Positions 23,227 through 44,180 of a DNA stretch of 64,000 nucleotides are shown here, in pieces. A program made the translations under genes and the position numbers. The notes beneath the pieces were generated by a model that was not told where the DNA came from, made no database searches, and worked only from the letters and a program-made list of their open reading frames with translations. Positions within the stretch are counted from its first letter, which is position 1; each line of letters starts with the position of its first letter. Origin of the DNA: Ursus arctos (Eukaryota > Chordata > Mammalia > Carnivora > Ursidae); the NCBI RefSeq assembly GCF_023065955.2, contig NW_026622863.1:42266177-42330176 (forward strand), in the 5' to 3' direction.

Positions 23227-26200
23227 TTATGTTCCATAGATGAGAGAAATCATATGATAGTTGTCTTTCTCTGCTTGACTTATTTCACTTAGCATTATCT
23301 CCTCCAGTGCCGTCCATGTTGTAGCAAATGTTGAGAACTCGTTCTTTCTGATTGCTGAGTAATATTCCATTGTATATATGGACCACAACTTCTTAATCCA
23401 GTCGTCTGTTGAAGGGCATCTCGGCTCCTTCCACAATTTAGCTATTGTGGACATTCCTGCTATGAACATAAGGGTGCATATGGCCCTTCTCTTCACTACG
23501 TCTGTAACTTTGGGGTAAACACCCAGTAGTGCAATGGCTGGATCATAGGTAGGTCAATTTTTAACTTTTTAAGGGACCTCCACACTGTTTTCCAGAGTGG
23601 CTGTACCAACTTGCATTCCCACCAACAGTGTAGGAGGGATCCCCTTTCTCCACATCCTCTCCAACAATTGTTGTTTCTTGCCTTGTCTATTTTTGCCATT
23701 CTAACTGGCGTAAGGTGGTATCTCAGTGTGGTTTTGATTTGAATTTCCTTGATGGCTAATGATTTTGAACATTTTTTCATGTGTCTGTTAGCCATTTGTA
23801 TGTCTTCATTGGAAAAGTGTCTGTTCATATCTTCTGCCCATTTTTTGATTTGTTTATTTGTTTCTCGTGTATTGAGTTAGAGTTCTTTGTAGATCTTGGA
23901 TACCAGTCCTTTATCTGTAGTGTCATTTGCAAATATCTTCTCCCAATCCGTGGGCTGCCTCTTAGTTTTTCTGACTGTTTCCTTGGCTGTGCAGAAACTT
24001 TTAATCTTGATGAAGTCCCATAAATTCATTTTATCTTTTGTTTCTCTTGCCTTTGGGGATGTATCATGAAAAAGGTTGCTTTGGCCGATGTCGTAGAGGT
24101 TGCTGCCTATGTTCTCCTCTAGAATTTTGATGGATTCCTGTCTCACCTCGAGGTCTTTCATCCATTTGGAGTTTATTTTTGTGTATGGTGTGAGAGAGTG
24201 GTCAAGTTTCATTCTTTTGCATGTAGCTGTCCAACTTTCCCAGCACCATTTATTGAAGAGACTGTCTTTTTCCCACCGGATGTTTTTTCCTGCTTTATCA
24301 AAGATTAGTTGCCCAAGGAGCTGAGGGTCCATTTCTGGGTTCTCTATTCTGTTCTATTGGTCTATGTGTCTGTTTTTGTGCCAGTACCATGCTGTCTTTG
24401 TGATCACAGCTTTGTAGTACAGCTCGAAATCCGGCATTGTGATGCCCCCAGCTTTGTTTTTCCTTTTCAACAGTTCCTTGGAGATTCGGGGCCTTTTCTG
24501 GTTCCATACCAATTTAAGGACTATTTGTTCCAGTTCTTTGAAAAATGTCCTCAGTATTTTGATCGGGATAGCATTGAAAGTGTAGATTGCTCTGGGTAGC
24601 ATGGACATTTTAACTATGTTAATTCTTCCGATCCATGAGCATGGAATATCTTTCCATCTTTTTATGTCTTCCTCAATGTCTTTTAAGAGTGATTTATAGT
24701 TTCTAGAATAAAGGTCCTTTACGTCTCTGGTTAAGTTAATTCCAAGGTAACGTATGGTTTTTGGTGCTATTGTAAATGGGATGGATTCCCTAATTTCTCT
24801 TTCTTCGTTCTCGTTATTCGTGTACAGAAATGCAACTGATTTCTGAGCATTGATTTTGTATCCCGCCACGTTACTGAATTGCTCTATAACTTCTAATAGT
24901 TTGGGAGTGGCTTCTTTTGGGTTTTCCATATAGAGTATCATGTCGTCTGCGAAGAGAGACATTTTGACTTCTTCTTTGCCGATTTGAATACCTTTGATCC
25001 CTTTTTGTTGTCTGATTGCTGTTGCAAGGACTTCTAGTACTATGTTGAATAATAGTGGCGAGAGTGGGCATCCTTGTCGTGTTCCTGATGTTAAGGGAAA
25101 GGCTTCCAGCTTTTCCCCATTGAGAATAATATTTGCAGTAGGCTTTTCATAGATGGCTTTTATGAGATTGAGAAATGTACCTTCTATTCCTACACTCTGA
25201 AGGGTTTTAATCAGGAAAGGATGCTGTATTTTGTCAAATGCTTTTTCTGCATCAATTGAGAGGCTCATATGGTTCCTGAGTCTTTTCTTGTTAATATGAT
25301 GTGTCACGCTGATTGATTTGCGAATATTGAACCACGCTTGCATCCCAGGTATGTATCCCACTTGATCGTGATGGATAATCCTTTTAATGAACTGTTGGAT
25401 TCTATTAGCAAGTATCTTGTGAGGATTTTGGCGTCCATATTCACTGTAATTCTCCTTTTTGAGGGGGTCTTTGCCTGGTTTGGGGATCAAGGTAATATTG
25501 GCCTCATTGAATGAGTTTGGTAGCTTTCCTTCTGTTTCTATTTTTTGAAATAGCTTTAGGAGAATAGTATTATTTCTTCTTTGAATGTTTGGTAGAATTC
25601 CCCAGGAAAACCGTCCGGGCCTGGAGTTTTGTTATTTGGAAGGTTGTTTATCACTGACTCAATTTCTCCATAATTCATTGGCCTGTTTAAGAAATCAATT
25701 TCTTCCTGTTTCAATCTTGGTAGTTTATAGGTTTCCAGGAAGGATTCCATCTCTTCCAGATTGCTTAGTTTATTGGCATATAGCTGTTGATAAAAATTTC
25801 TAATAATCCTTCCAATTTCAATGGTGTTCGTCGTGACCTCTCCTTTTTCATTCATAATTTTAATAATCTGGGTCCTTTCTCTTTTCTTTTGGATAAGTGT
25901 TGCCAGTGGTCTGTCAATTTTATTGATTCTCTCCAAGAACCAGCTTCTAGTCCTGTTGATCTGTTCTACTGTACTTCTGGTTTCTGCTTGATTGATTTCA
26001 GCTCTAATTTTGGTCAACTGCTTCCTCGTGCGTCGATTAGGCCTGTCCCTCTGTTGCTGTTCCAGCTTCTTGAGGTGAGAATATAAAAACTGCATTTTAG
26101 ATTTTTCTATTCTTTTGAGTGAGGCTTGGATGGCTATGTATTTCCCCCTTAGGACCGCCTTTGCAGTATCCCATAGGTTTTGGACTGTTGTATTTTCATT

Positions 26201-27027
26201 CTCATTGGTCTCCATAAATTGTTTAATTTGATTTTTGATTTCCTGGTTTATCGAGTCATTCCTGAGCAGGATGGTTCTTAGTCTCCAAGTGTTTGAGTTT
26301 CTTCCAAATTTTTCCTTGTGGTTGAGTTCCAATTTCAGAGCGTTGTGGTCTGAGAATATGCAGGGGATAATTTCAATCTTTTGGTATTGGCTGAGACCTA
26401 TTTTATGTCCCAGAACATGGTCTATTCTTGAAAATGTTCCATGGGCATTAGAATAGAATGAGTATTCTTTGGTTCTGGGGTGTAGTGTTCTCTATATATC
26501 TAAGAGGTCCAACTCGTCGAGTATGGCATTCAAAGCCTTTGATTCTTTGGTTAGTTTTTGCCAGGGTGTTCTGTCTATTTCTGAGAGTGGAGTGTTGAGG
26601 TCTCCTACTATTAATGTATTTTTATTTGTATGTCTCTTTATTCTGGTTAAGAGTTGGCTTGTGTATCTTGCTGCTCCCCTGTTGGGGGCATATATATTTA
26701 TAATTGTCATATCCACTTGTTGAATACTTCCTTTAAGAATAATATAGTGCCCTTCTGCGTCTCTAACTATAGTCTGTAGTTTAAAATCTAGTTTATCTGA
26801 TATGAGAATTGCTACCCCAGCTTTCTTTTGAGGTCCATTTGCGTGGTACTCCATCCCCTTACTCTCAGTCTGAATGCATCTTTGGGTTTGAAATGAGTCT
26901 CTTGTAGACAGCAAATGGATGGGTCATTTCTTTTTATCCAATCTGCAACCCTGTGGCGTTTTAAGCAAGAATTTAAACCATTAATATTAAGACTGAGTAC
27001 TGAGAGATATGCTTTTAATTCTGCCAT
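23227..27027 (-). pseudogene. L1 ORF2 relic, outer copy
   Basis: It starts at the ATG at 27027 (MAELKAYLSVLSLNINGLNS). It is broken into 26812-27027, 26492-26914, 25556-26332, 24354-25490, 23877-24332, 23496-23828 and 23227-23496. The reverse-transcriptase part still shows FADD, and a short deletion occurs near 25440 relative to the inner copy. At least six frame breaks make it inactive. Confidence 0.85.
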
Positions 27028-27098
27028 GTTGTTGTAAAGTCTTTGTTTGTATTGGTTGTGACTTTCTGTTTTGTATCACTGTTGGGGCCTTTTTACTT

Positions 27099-27806
27099 TT
27101 ATAGAACCCCCCGTAATACCTCCTGTAGGGCTGGTTTCATGGTTACGAAATTGGTTAGTGACTGTCGATTCTGAAATGTCTTTATTTCTCCATCAATTCT
27201 GAGTGACAGGCTTGCTGGATAAAGGATCCTTGGCTCCATGTTTTTCTCTGAAAGAGCTTTAAAAATGCTCCCCCAACCCTTTCTCTCATCCCAGGTCTGT
27301 GTAGACAGGTCTGACGTAATTCTGATGCCTTTGCCTTGGTACATGAGAAATTTCTTTGCCCTGGCCGCTTTCAATACTCTATCCTTGGATCTAATATTTG
27401 CGAAATGCACTATGACGTGACGTGGTGTAGGTCTGTCATGGTTGAGCTTGGGAGGGGTCCTCTCTGCCTCTTGGACACGAATTTTTGTTTCCCTTGCTAG
27501 ATTAGGGAAGTTTTCAGCTACAATTTGTTCAAATATCTCTTCTAGACCTCTGTTTTTCTCCACCCCCTCGGGGATGCCGATGATTCTAACATTGGATCGT
27601 TTCATTGAGTCAGTAATCTCCCGTAGCCAACATTCGTGGGCGTGGATTTTTTTAAGACCATCTTCTATTTTTATTTTTTCCTCTATTAACCTATCCTCCA
27701 ATTGACTAACCCTTTCCTCTGCTTCGGTGACCCTGGCCGTCAGAGCCTCTAGTTTTGCCTGCATTTGGCTCATAGAATTTTTAATTTCTGTCAAATTCGC
27801 TCTCAT
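27099..27806 (-). pseudogene. L1 ORF1, outer copy (235-residue open frame)
   Basis: The open frame covers the distal coiled coil, the RNA-binding domain and the C-terminal domain. It lacks the N-terminal part expected in an intact ORF1 because the frame is broken upstream of 27806. The stop precedes the ORF2 start by a short spacer. Confidence 0.8.
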
Positions 27807-28104
27807 TTCCGCCCTTCAGGATTCTATATTCTCAGTAAGATTTTCCTTAATACTTTTTTCAAGTCTACTCATTATCTTGACCATTGTTACTCTGAATTCC
27901 ATTTCTGATAATTTGGTTACATCCATGTCCGTTACTTCTCTTGGCACAGGCCACAGACTCACTGTCTTTTCTTTGCTGGGGGGGGCTTCTCCTTCTTGTC
28001 ATTCTGATGAGGGGAGGTTGCGGGGTTGTCCAGAGCCCAGATTATTGACTGGGTCCCAGGCCGTGCCCCTTGTTTTATAGGGATCTTAGAGATGTGGGCT
28101 TCTT

Positions 28105-28305
28105 CTTTAAAGATTTTATTTATTTACTTATCTGAGAGAGGGAGACAGACAGTCAGCAAGAACGGAACAGAAGCAGGGGAGTGAGAGAGGAAGAAGCAGG
28201 CTCCCAGTGGAGGAGCCCGATGAGGGACTCCTTTCCGGAACGCTGGGATCACGCCCTAAGCCGGAGACAGGCGCTCAATGACTGCGCCACCCAGGCGCCT
28301 CGGGT
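28105..28305 (-). mobile_element. Can-SINE inside the L1 5'UTR
   Basis: Antisense Can-SINE (aaagattttatttatt to ccacccaggcgcct) bounded by a 12-bp duplication tgtgggcttctt at 28093-28104 and 28306-28317. It post-dates the full-length L1 and would interrupt its promoter region. Confidence 0.9.
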
Positions 28306-29368
28306 TGTGGGCTTCTTGATTTTTCAGCCTGCCTTCTGTATTCTGGGGGAGGGGCCTGCCGCGCTGATACTCAGGCAACCCTGTTTGGTTAGAGTCTCCG
28401 TGTCCCCTGCGAGGGAGGATGGGGATGGGCACTCTCTGAGCCGGTATTTCCAGGCTTTTGTTCTCTGTCGGCTTTCCCTGGCGGCCGGCTATGCCTCTTC
28501 TGAGGGTCAGAGCAGCAGAGGCTGCATTGTCACAGAACAGAGGGATTGCGGCCCGTTCTCCACTGATGTTCTGGCCACTTTAACTCTATTACTGTTGGTG
28601 CTGCTCAACCCTGCAGCGTCCCGGGATGTTCGCACCAACTCGGCATCCCTGCCCTCACTTCCAGGGCCGGCGCGTCTCTGTCCTTTGTGTTTCTAATGCC
28701 ACCAGCCACCGGCCGCCCCACACGCTCCCGGGTCTCCCGGTCTCAGTCTATGCCCGGTGAGCACACCTCGATTCCGGAGTTTCGTGAGAAGCCTGGTGGC
28801 GCGCGCACCCGGTTCAGGGTCTCAGTCTGCTGTTTCGCGGGTGCGGACCGCGAGTCCACCCGCTCCCCCGTGCAGGTGGCCCGCCAGCCGCCAGCCGCCC
28901 CGCGCTCGCTCCGGGAGCTCCTGGTCTCAGTCTGGATCCCGTGAGCACACCGGGATTCCGGTGTTCCGGGAGATGCCTGGTGGCGCGCGTTCACGGCTCA
29001 CCGGTCTCAGTCCGCTCTCTCGCGGGTGCCCTCTGTGAGTCCGCCCGCTCCCCCGTGCAGGTGGTACCGCTTCCCGGCGCCCAAATGCGGCGGCTCCCTC
29101 CCCCTTCCGTTTATCTTCCGATATCTGTGCACGGTTTACAGCTCCCCTCTTCGTACCTCAATACTCAGCGCTGGAGATGTTCATTTGTAGAGATCCAGAT
29201 GAATCATCCTGCGTCTCAGGCTGATTCCGTGGTTATTTAGGCTGGTCTGGTACCTATCCAGCTCGACTCAGGGGACCGGCTGAAAAAGGGGTCCCCTACT
29301 CCTCCGCCATCTTAACTCCGCCTGGGGTATGTTTTTGGATAGACTGAGGTGTATACGGTGTTTAAGAA

Positions 29369-29644
29369 TTTTGAACCTAGATTAAAGGAATTTGAATCCT
29401 GCCTGCTACTTAAATCTGAGTGAGTTTGAGCAATATTTCTGGTCCCAGTTTCTTCATCAGTTTTGAACCTAGATTAAAGAAATTTGAATCCTGCCTGCCA
29501 CTTAAATCTGAGTGAGTTTGAGCAATATTTCTGGTCCCAGTTTCTTCATCAGTTTTGAACCTAGATTAAAGGAATTTGAATCCTGCCTGCCACTTAAATC
29601 TGAGTGAGTTTGAGCAATATTTCTGGTCCCAGTTTCTTCATCTG
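29369..29644. repeat. 92-bp tandem triplication within a MIR-like repeat
   Basis: Three head-to-tail copies start at 29369, 29461 and 29553, each beginning ttttgaacctagattaaa. They differ at only a few positions (for example gctact versus gccact, and aaagaa versus aaagga). The unit content (tttgaatcctgcctgc, cagtttcttcatc) and the sequence after the array resemble an old MIR SINE. Confidence 0.92.
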
Positions 29645-29770
29645 TAAATTCAAAATCACTCCAGTATATACCTCACAGGGTGGTTTTGAAGATTACCTGA
29701 ATTAATAATCTGTAAAGCTCTTAGAGGACTACCTGGCACATTAGAAGAGTGCTTAACTAATATTAGCTAT
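29645..29770 (+). repeat. 3' part of a MIR-like SINE
   Basis: Continuation of the repeat after the array: tctgtaaa, cacagggtggttttgaagatt, and cctggcacattagaagagtgctt match the usual MIR order (counted, + orientation). Diverged and old. Confidence 0.6.
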
Positions 29771-29906
29771 TGGTTTTAAGTGATGATTCTTAGTCATTCT
29801 CTATCAGCTTTCTGTATTGCTAAAAGTAATGAAAATGTGAGATTAATTAGGATGGATGCTTGCAAGCAGGAAAATGAATCAGACACTCAGATGAACCAAA
29901 AGAGGA

Positions 29907-30129
29907 TTAAAAAACAAACATTGAATTTCTTTATTAGAGAGAGAGAGAGAGCACGCATGCATGAGTTGGGGGAGGGTGTGGGAAGAGAGGCAGAGGGAGA
30001 AGAAGACTCCCCACTGAGCATGGAGCCCTGGGGGAGTGGGAGGGATGGGGCGAGCTCTATCCCAGGACCCTGAGACCACGACCTGAGCTGAAATCAGATG
30101 CTTAACCCACTGAGCCACCCAGGTGCCCC
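29907..30129 (-). mobile_element. Can-SINE
   Basis: Antisense copy ending gccacccaggtgcccc, flanked by ccaaaagagga at 29896-29906 and 30130-30140. Contains a (GA)n patch near 29936-29951. Confidence 0.93.
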
Positions 30130-30140
30130 CCAAAAGAGGA

Positions 30141-32350
30141 ATTCTTAACATGAAGTCTTTGGACTCTGCTATGGGTTTTCAGGACAACAAAAATCTAAGA
30201 TTATGTACAAGATTGTTGTATATATTTGTCAGTGGGTAATTTGGTGGGGAGAAAGTCTATCGTTCATTTCATGGTATTATCAAAGTTGTATAAGACCCAA
30301 CAAGATTGATTCTTACTAGTGTAGAATAAAAGTCTAGGATAACTAGGAATGACTTTTGGGATAATCTTTTATAAAAGTAGTATCCAGCAATATGAAAATG
30401 ATTAAGTAACTCATATTCCATCCATGTGATGTAATGTTATGCAATACTAAAAATTACGTTTATTAGTAATTTGGTTAGTCATTAGGAAAATATATATGTA
30501 TATAATGTAATATTGAGAAGTATTTATTATGAATAAAAATCTTTAAGAAATTGTTAAGTTACATATGTATCTTGAACACGATTTATAAGATACATTGCAA
30601 GGATTTAATAACTGGTTTATTCATTGGAGTCCAGGACGGTTAAGCTCAAGTTATTGAGCAGCTGCTGCAAAATAAGCATTTCTTTTTCTGTCTCGTGATT
30701 ACTTTGGAAAAGCATTGTGATCCTTCACAGAAGGATCTCAGGTTTTGATGAGATACAATATTCAAGAATTGGTAGGAATTATTTTCTCAGTCACAATGAT
30801 TTCTTTGTTGTTACCACTTACGTAGCCCTATTTAATCACAGTTTTCTTAATGACTACAAGGTACCCCATTCTCCCAACTCATTAAAAAATTCTTTTTAAT
30901 GGAAATTTCTTTTTAAAACAATATTTCTGATGGAGTTAATGCAGGCTTGTGAAATATTAAGTAACTAAGGGGCCTAAAAGAGAAGAAATTAAAATTATCC
31001 ATGGTCTCAATATCCAAAAATAATCGCTATTAATATTTATAGCATATTTTCCCAAAATATTTCTACAAGCATATGTATTTTTGTGTATGATTTTATTTCT
31101 GAATAATGGGATAACCCTAATTGAAAATTTAAAATAAATCAAGACCTCTAGTTATTAGTTTAAAAGAGACATTCAGTACCCTCATGGATTTTATAATCAT
31201 GGATGTACGGAGAAAGGTAAAATCCCAGCAGTCCCCTTCTTGTTGGAGAAATCTTTCAAGTAATTATAATTCCTACGATAGAAATGGCATTTAAAATGAG
31301 AGACTTAATTATTATTTAAAATTAATTTTAAAATGTCAGAATTGAAATATGGAAATCTACTGATGTCTGTTTCACATTAATGGTTTAAAATAATCATGTT
31401 ATATATTGTTTTATAAACTGATTTTTTTCTTTCCATATATTTTGAATACTTTCTGTTCTTAACTGTTTTCTAAAACTTAGCATTTCATGATTACTTTAGT
31501 ATTCCATTTTATGGATGTCTTATAAATCATTTAAGAAATCAGCTGTTGGGCAGTAATGTTCAAACTGCATGAGCAATTCCTTTGATGGGCTTTCTGTATG
31601 CTATTACTTACCCAACTTTTCACTTTATGGTCATGTAGGATTTCAGAGAGAGGAACACTTAGGAATATGGCATTGATTTTTACCAGGTGGGTTCCAGGTG
31701 ACAATCTGAAGTGTTTGGCTGAATTTCTGAAGGATTCTTACAATATGAAATAGACCACCGTGCTATTTTATGCCAAAAGCTTCATTCATCCTCCTGATCC
31801 TTTATTTGGGTGAGAGTTTGAGAAATGAATTCATGATAATTTCCTAGAAAACTAAGCTTACAAAAAACAAAATTATTTTAACCTCAGCAAAGAGTTACTA
31901 AAACTGAAAATTCAGAAGTAGTAATATCAGCATGTCAAATGTATGACATGCTCAAAAGAAATAGCTAAGAGAGGTAGGTATCTAGATTTGGAAGCTAGGG
32001 AAAAGGATAGCAAGGATGGAACTCCTGGGGCTTTTTGTAATATAATATTCATTGCAGAGCTATTTTAAGTTTATATCCAGGTATAAGTGATAATAAAATT
32101 TTAGAGAACAAGATAAAGATCACCTGGGATATCATCAAGTAGAGATGACACAATAAAATTTTATTCTAACTCCATTCACAGACTGTTTTATGAACCTGCA
32201 TATACATGTATTTGTATGTATGTAGTTTTCCTGTCAAATATACAATCACCGTACAAAACTATTTCCAAACCTACCTTCTCCCAGCAATTTGTAGTGACTG
32301 TCTTTCCACGATATCAAATAAGAATTTTATCTTCATTTTTAGTGTTTTTT
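30141..32350. other. ZFP30 intron 1, AT-rich, no gene
   Basis: About 2.2 kb of AT-rich intronic DNA. No recognisable repeat boundaries, long frames or splice-like coding exons. Confidence 0.45.
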
Positions 32351-32359
32351 TAATTAAAA

Positions 32360-32477
32360 AGTTATTTTTTTAATGTTTATTTTTTTTAATAACCTCTACA
32401 CTCAACATGAGGCTTGAGCTCATGACCCTGAGATTAAGAGTCACATGCTCTTCCAACTGAGCCAGCCAGGCACCCCC
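32360..32477 (-). mobile_element. Short, old tRNA-derived SINE fragment
   Basis: Antisense, with cttgagctcatgaccctgag, tcttccaactgagccagcca and ggcacccc. It lacks the G-rich middle of younger Can-SINEs. Confidence 0.75.
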
Positions 32478-32964
32478 ACCCAGTGGGGTTTTAATGCCAT
32501 TGTGTGAATGCATGATAATTTATTTAACTTGCTAAAGGATATATAGGTTCTTTCTAGCTTTTTTTGTCCCATTATAAACACTTTCCACATATTTTTTTCA
32601 TTTTTTCTATATACCATGAGTGTCCATTTCCCTACAACCTTAGTAATAAGAAGTATCATCAGTTTTTCAAATCTGTCAATCCAGTTCCTTTAATATGCAT
32701 TTCCTTAGTTACTAGTGAGTTTTAACTAATGAGTAATTTCTACTTTTTAGAGAATTAGCCATGCTCAGGTTTCACAAATTCACTTTTCCCCAGCCTGAGT
32801 ACCAAGAGAGATGAGTTGATAAAAGATTGTGCAGGCAGTATTGATGATTCTAAACAGGACTCGTGAGCTCTGAGGGTCTGGGAGTGGTAGTTCACCCTTC
32901 CCCCAGGAAGGGATCCCGGTGTGCAAGTATAATTTTGTCATGATAAAGTCTGCTAGTGTGATCT

Positions 32965-33160
32965 ATGCAAGTAGTACTCAAATTGTGTCATTTGGACCAA
33001 CAACATCAAGTATCACTTAGGAACTTTTTAGAACTGCAAATTCTCAAGCCCAACTCCAAACCTCTACTAAATGCCAAACTCTAAGAGTGAGGCCCTGCAA
33101 ACTGTTTCAATAAGCCCTCCAGGTGATTCTGATGTACGCAAAATTTAAGTACCATATTTT
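32965..33160. mobile_element. MER5-like DNA transposon relic
   Basis: Landmarks gtagtactcaaattgtg, tcacttaggaactttttaga and ccaggtgattctgatgtac are typical of the MER5A non-autonomous hAT family. Confidence 0.65.
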
Positions 33161-33167
33161 ATTGCTC

Positions 33168-33325
33168 GTTATGATGACCTGGCAGAAATTTCATAAAATC
33201 TGAGGGGTTTTAAAAATCCTGATTCTCAGGTCACACTCTGTACTAATGAAATAAACATGTTTGGGGGATGGGAGCCAGGCATCAGTATATTTTAAAGATC
33301 TGCAGTGTCTAGCAAAGTTTGGGAA
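33168..33325. mobile_element. Second MER5-like relic
   Basis: Adjacent piece with ctgaggggttttaaaaatcc, tgattctcaggtcacac and gagccaggcatcagtatatt, again MER5-like. It may be a second insertion or part of the same diverged element. Confidence 0.5.
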
Positions 33326-33635
33326 ATTCCTGTCCATACTATATTCTGTTTTCACGTTTAGGGAGGCCAGCCACATTCCTAAGTCTTAGAAAGAAGTTCT
33401 GGGTCAGATGATGTAACAGCCGCTTCTCAGCTGGGAAGATGGGAATGGAGGGAGATGGAGCTGCTAAGGACAGGCCTGGGCAGCCCATGCTCAGGTCCAG
33501 ATCAGCCTCTCTGGGGTAGGGGCCCAACTGGAAACCCTCCTGCTAAGGTGTCCGGACATGAGCGTCCATGCAATTCTCTGCTCTGTGTCTGTCCTTGTGC
33601 AACTAATTTTCCTGTGGTTTTGAGGAGGACAAATG

Positions 33636-33842
33636 TTTTTTTTTTTCTTTCTTTTTTTTTTTTTTTAAAGATTTTATTTATTCATTTGTCAGAGAGGGAG
33701 AGAGCACAAGTGGGGGGAGCAGCAGGTAGAGGGAGAATCAGGCTCCCAGCTGAGCAAGGAGCCCGATGTGGTACTCTATCCCAGGACCCTGGGATTGTGA
33801 CCTGAGCCGAAGGCAGACGCTTAACCAGCTGAGCTGCCCAGG
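33636..33842 (-). mobile_element. Can-SINE
   Basis: Antisense copy with a long interrupted T-run; the right end decays to gagctgcccagg. Flanks share a rough aggaca(a/t)a match. Lies about 140 bp before the start-codon exon. Confidence 0.9.
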
Positions 33843-33981
33843 ACATACATTTTTCTAAACTACCTCCTACCTCTCATTGTGTGTTGGAGGGGGTAACAGT
33901 GCAGGAAGGAGTAGTGTGACGTTTTAAAATTTGGGAGTTCTAAGGCAATTTTGTTCTTATGGCTTCACCTTCTTCCCCCAG

Positions 33982-34057
33982 CTCTAGCTTCTGTGGACTC
34001 TGCTTCTCCAGTAAATGACCTTTGAGGAAAACTGACCAGTTCTTGCAATCTAAAATC

Positions 34058-34066
<9 letters not shown>
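33982..34066 (+). CDS. ZFP30: ZFP30 exon with start codon (5'UTR plus MAH)
   Basis: A pyrimidine-rich acceptor (cttcttcccccag) ends at 33981 and a strong gtaagt donor starts at 34067. The exon contains one ATG at 34058 followed by GCT CAT, then splices in phase 0 to the KRAB-A exon. Bases 33982-34057 are untranslated, with in-frame stops before the ATG. A diverged copy of this exon and its flanks lies at 54722-54816. Confidence 0.8.
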
Positions 34067-44127
<10,061 letters not shown>

Positions 44128-44174
44128 TTATAGGAAACCTTCCACTATGAATTTTGTGTTAAGGGGCATTAGAA

Positions 44175-44180
44175 AATAAA
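44175..44180 (+). promoter_or_regulatory. Candidate polyadenylation signal of ZFP30
   Basis: AATAAA lies 48 bp after the stop codon. Others follow at about 44865 and 45417, and KRAB-ZNF genes often have long 3'UTRs, so this may be only a proximal or unused site. Confidence 0.3.

Larger units (their letters stand above)
17946..29322 (-). mobile_element. Nested L1 block (outer full-length L1 holding a second L1)
   Basis: The block is flanked by a perfect 15-bp repeat, tggggtatgtttttg, at 17931-17945 and 29323-29337. This is best read as the target-site duplication of a full-length antisense L1 whose 5' end (ggcggagttaagatggcgg on the minus strand) lies at 29322. The outer element's body is 22891-29322 and its tail remnant is 17946-18022. 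A 5'-truncated L1 of the same group, 18023-22890, lies in the outer element's poly(A) tail. It is antisense within ZFP30 intron 1. Confidence 0.8.
22891..29322 (-). mobile_element. Full-length L1 body (outer copy) with 5'UTR
   Basis: Minus-strand order: 5'UTR 29322 to about 27830 (GC- and CpG-rich at 28600-29100, the expected internal promoter), ORF1 to 27099, a 71-bp spacer, ORF2 27027-23227, then the 3' end near 22960 with a (TTTA)n and T-rich tail on the + strand. A Can-SINE with a 12-bp duplication lies inside the 5'UTR at 28105-28305. Confidence 0.85.

Noticed and set aside
18858..27420. Numerous + strand frames of 60-117 codons across the L1 block
   Set aside because: Reverse-complement shadows of L1 ORF1 and ORF2; near-identical ones recur at each L1 copy.
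28600..29100. Second CpG-rich region that could be a gene promoter
   Set aside because: It is the internal promoter/5'UTR of the antisense L1, directly adjoining the L1 5' end and target repeat at 29322.
28181..29240. Several GC-rich open frames of 83-171 codons on both strands
   Set aside because: They lie in the CpG-rich 5'UTR of the full-length L1 and its embedded SINE. High GC depletes stop codons; no protein similarity is recognisable.
29369..29644. Possible CRISPR-like array of three repeats
   Set aside because: The 92-bp units are contiguous with no spacers and derive from a mammalian MIR-like repeat; this is a tandem duplication.
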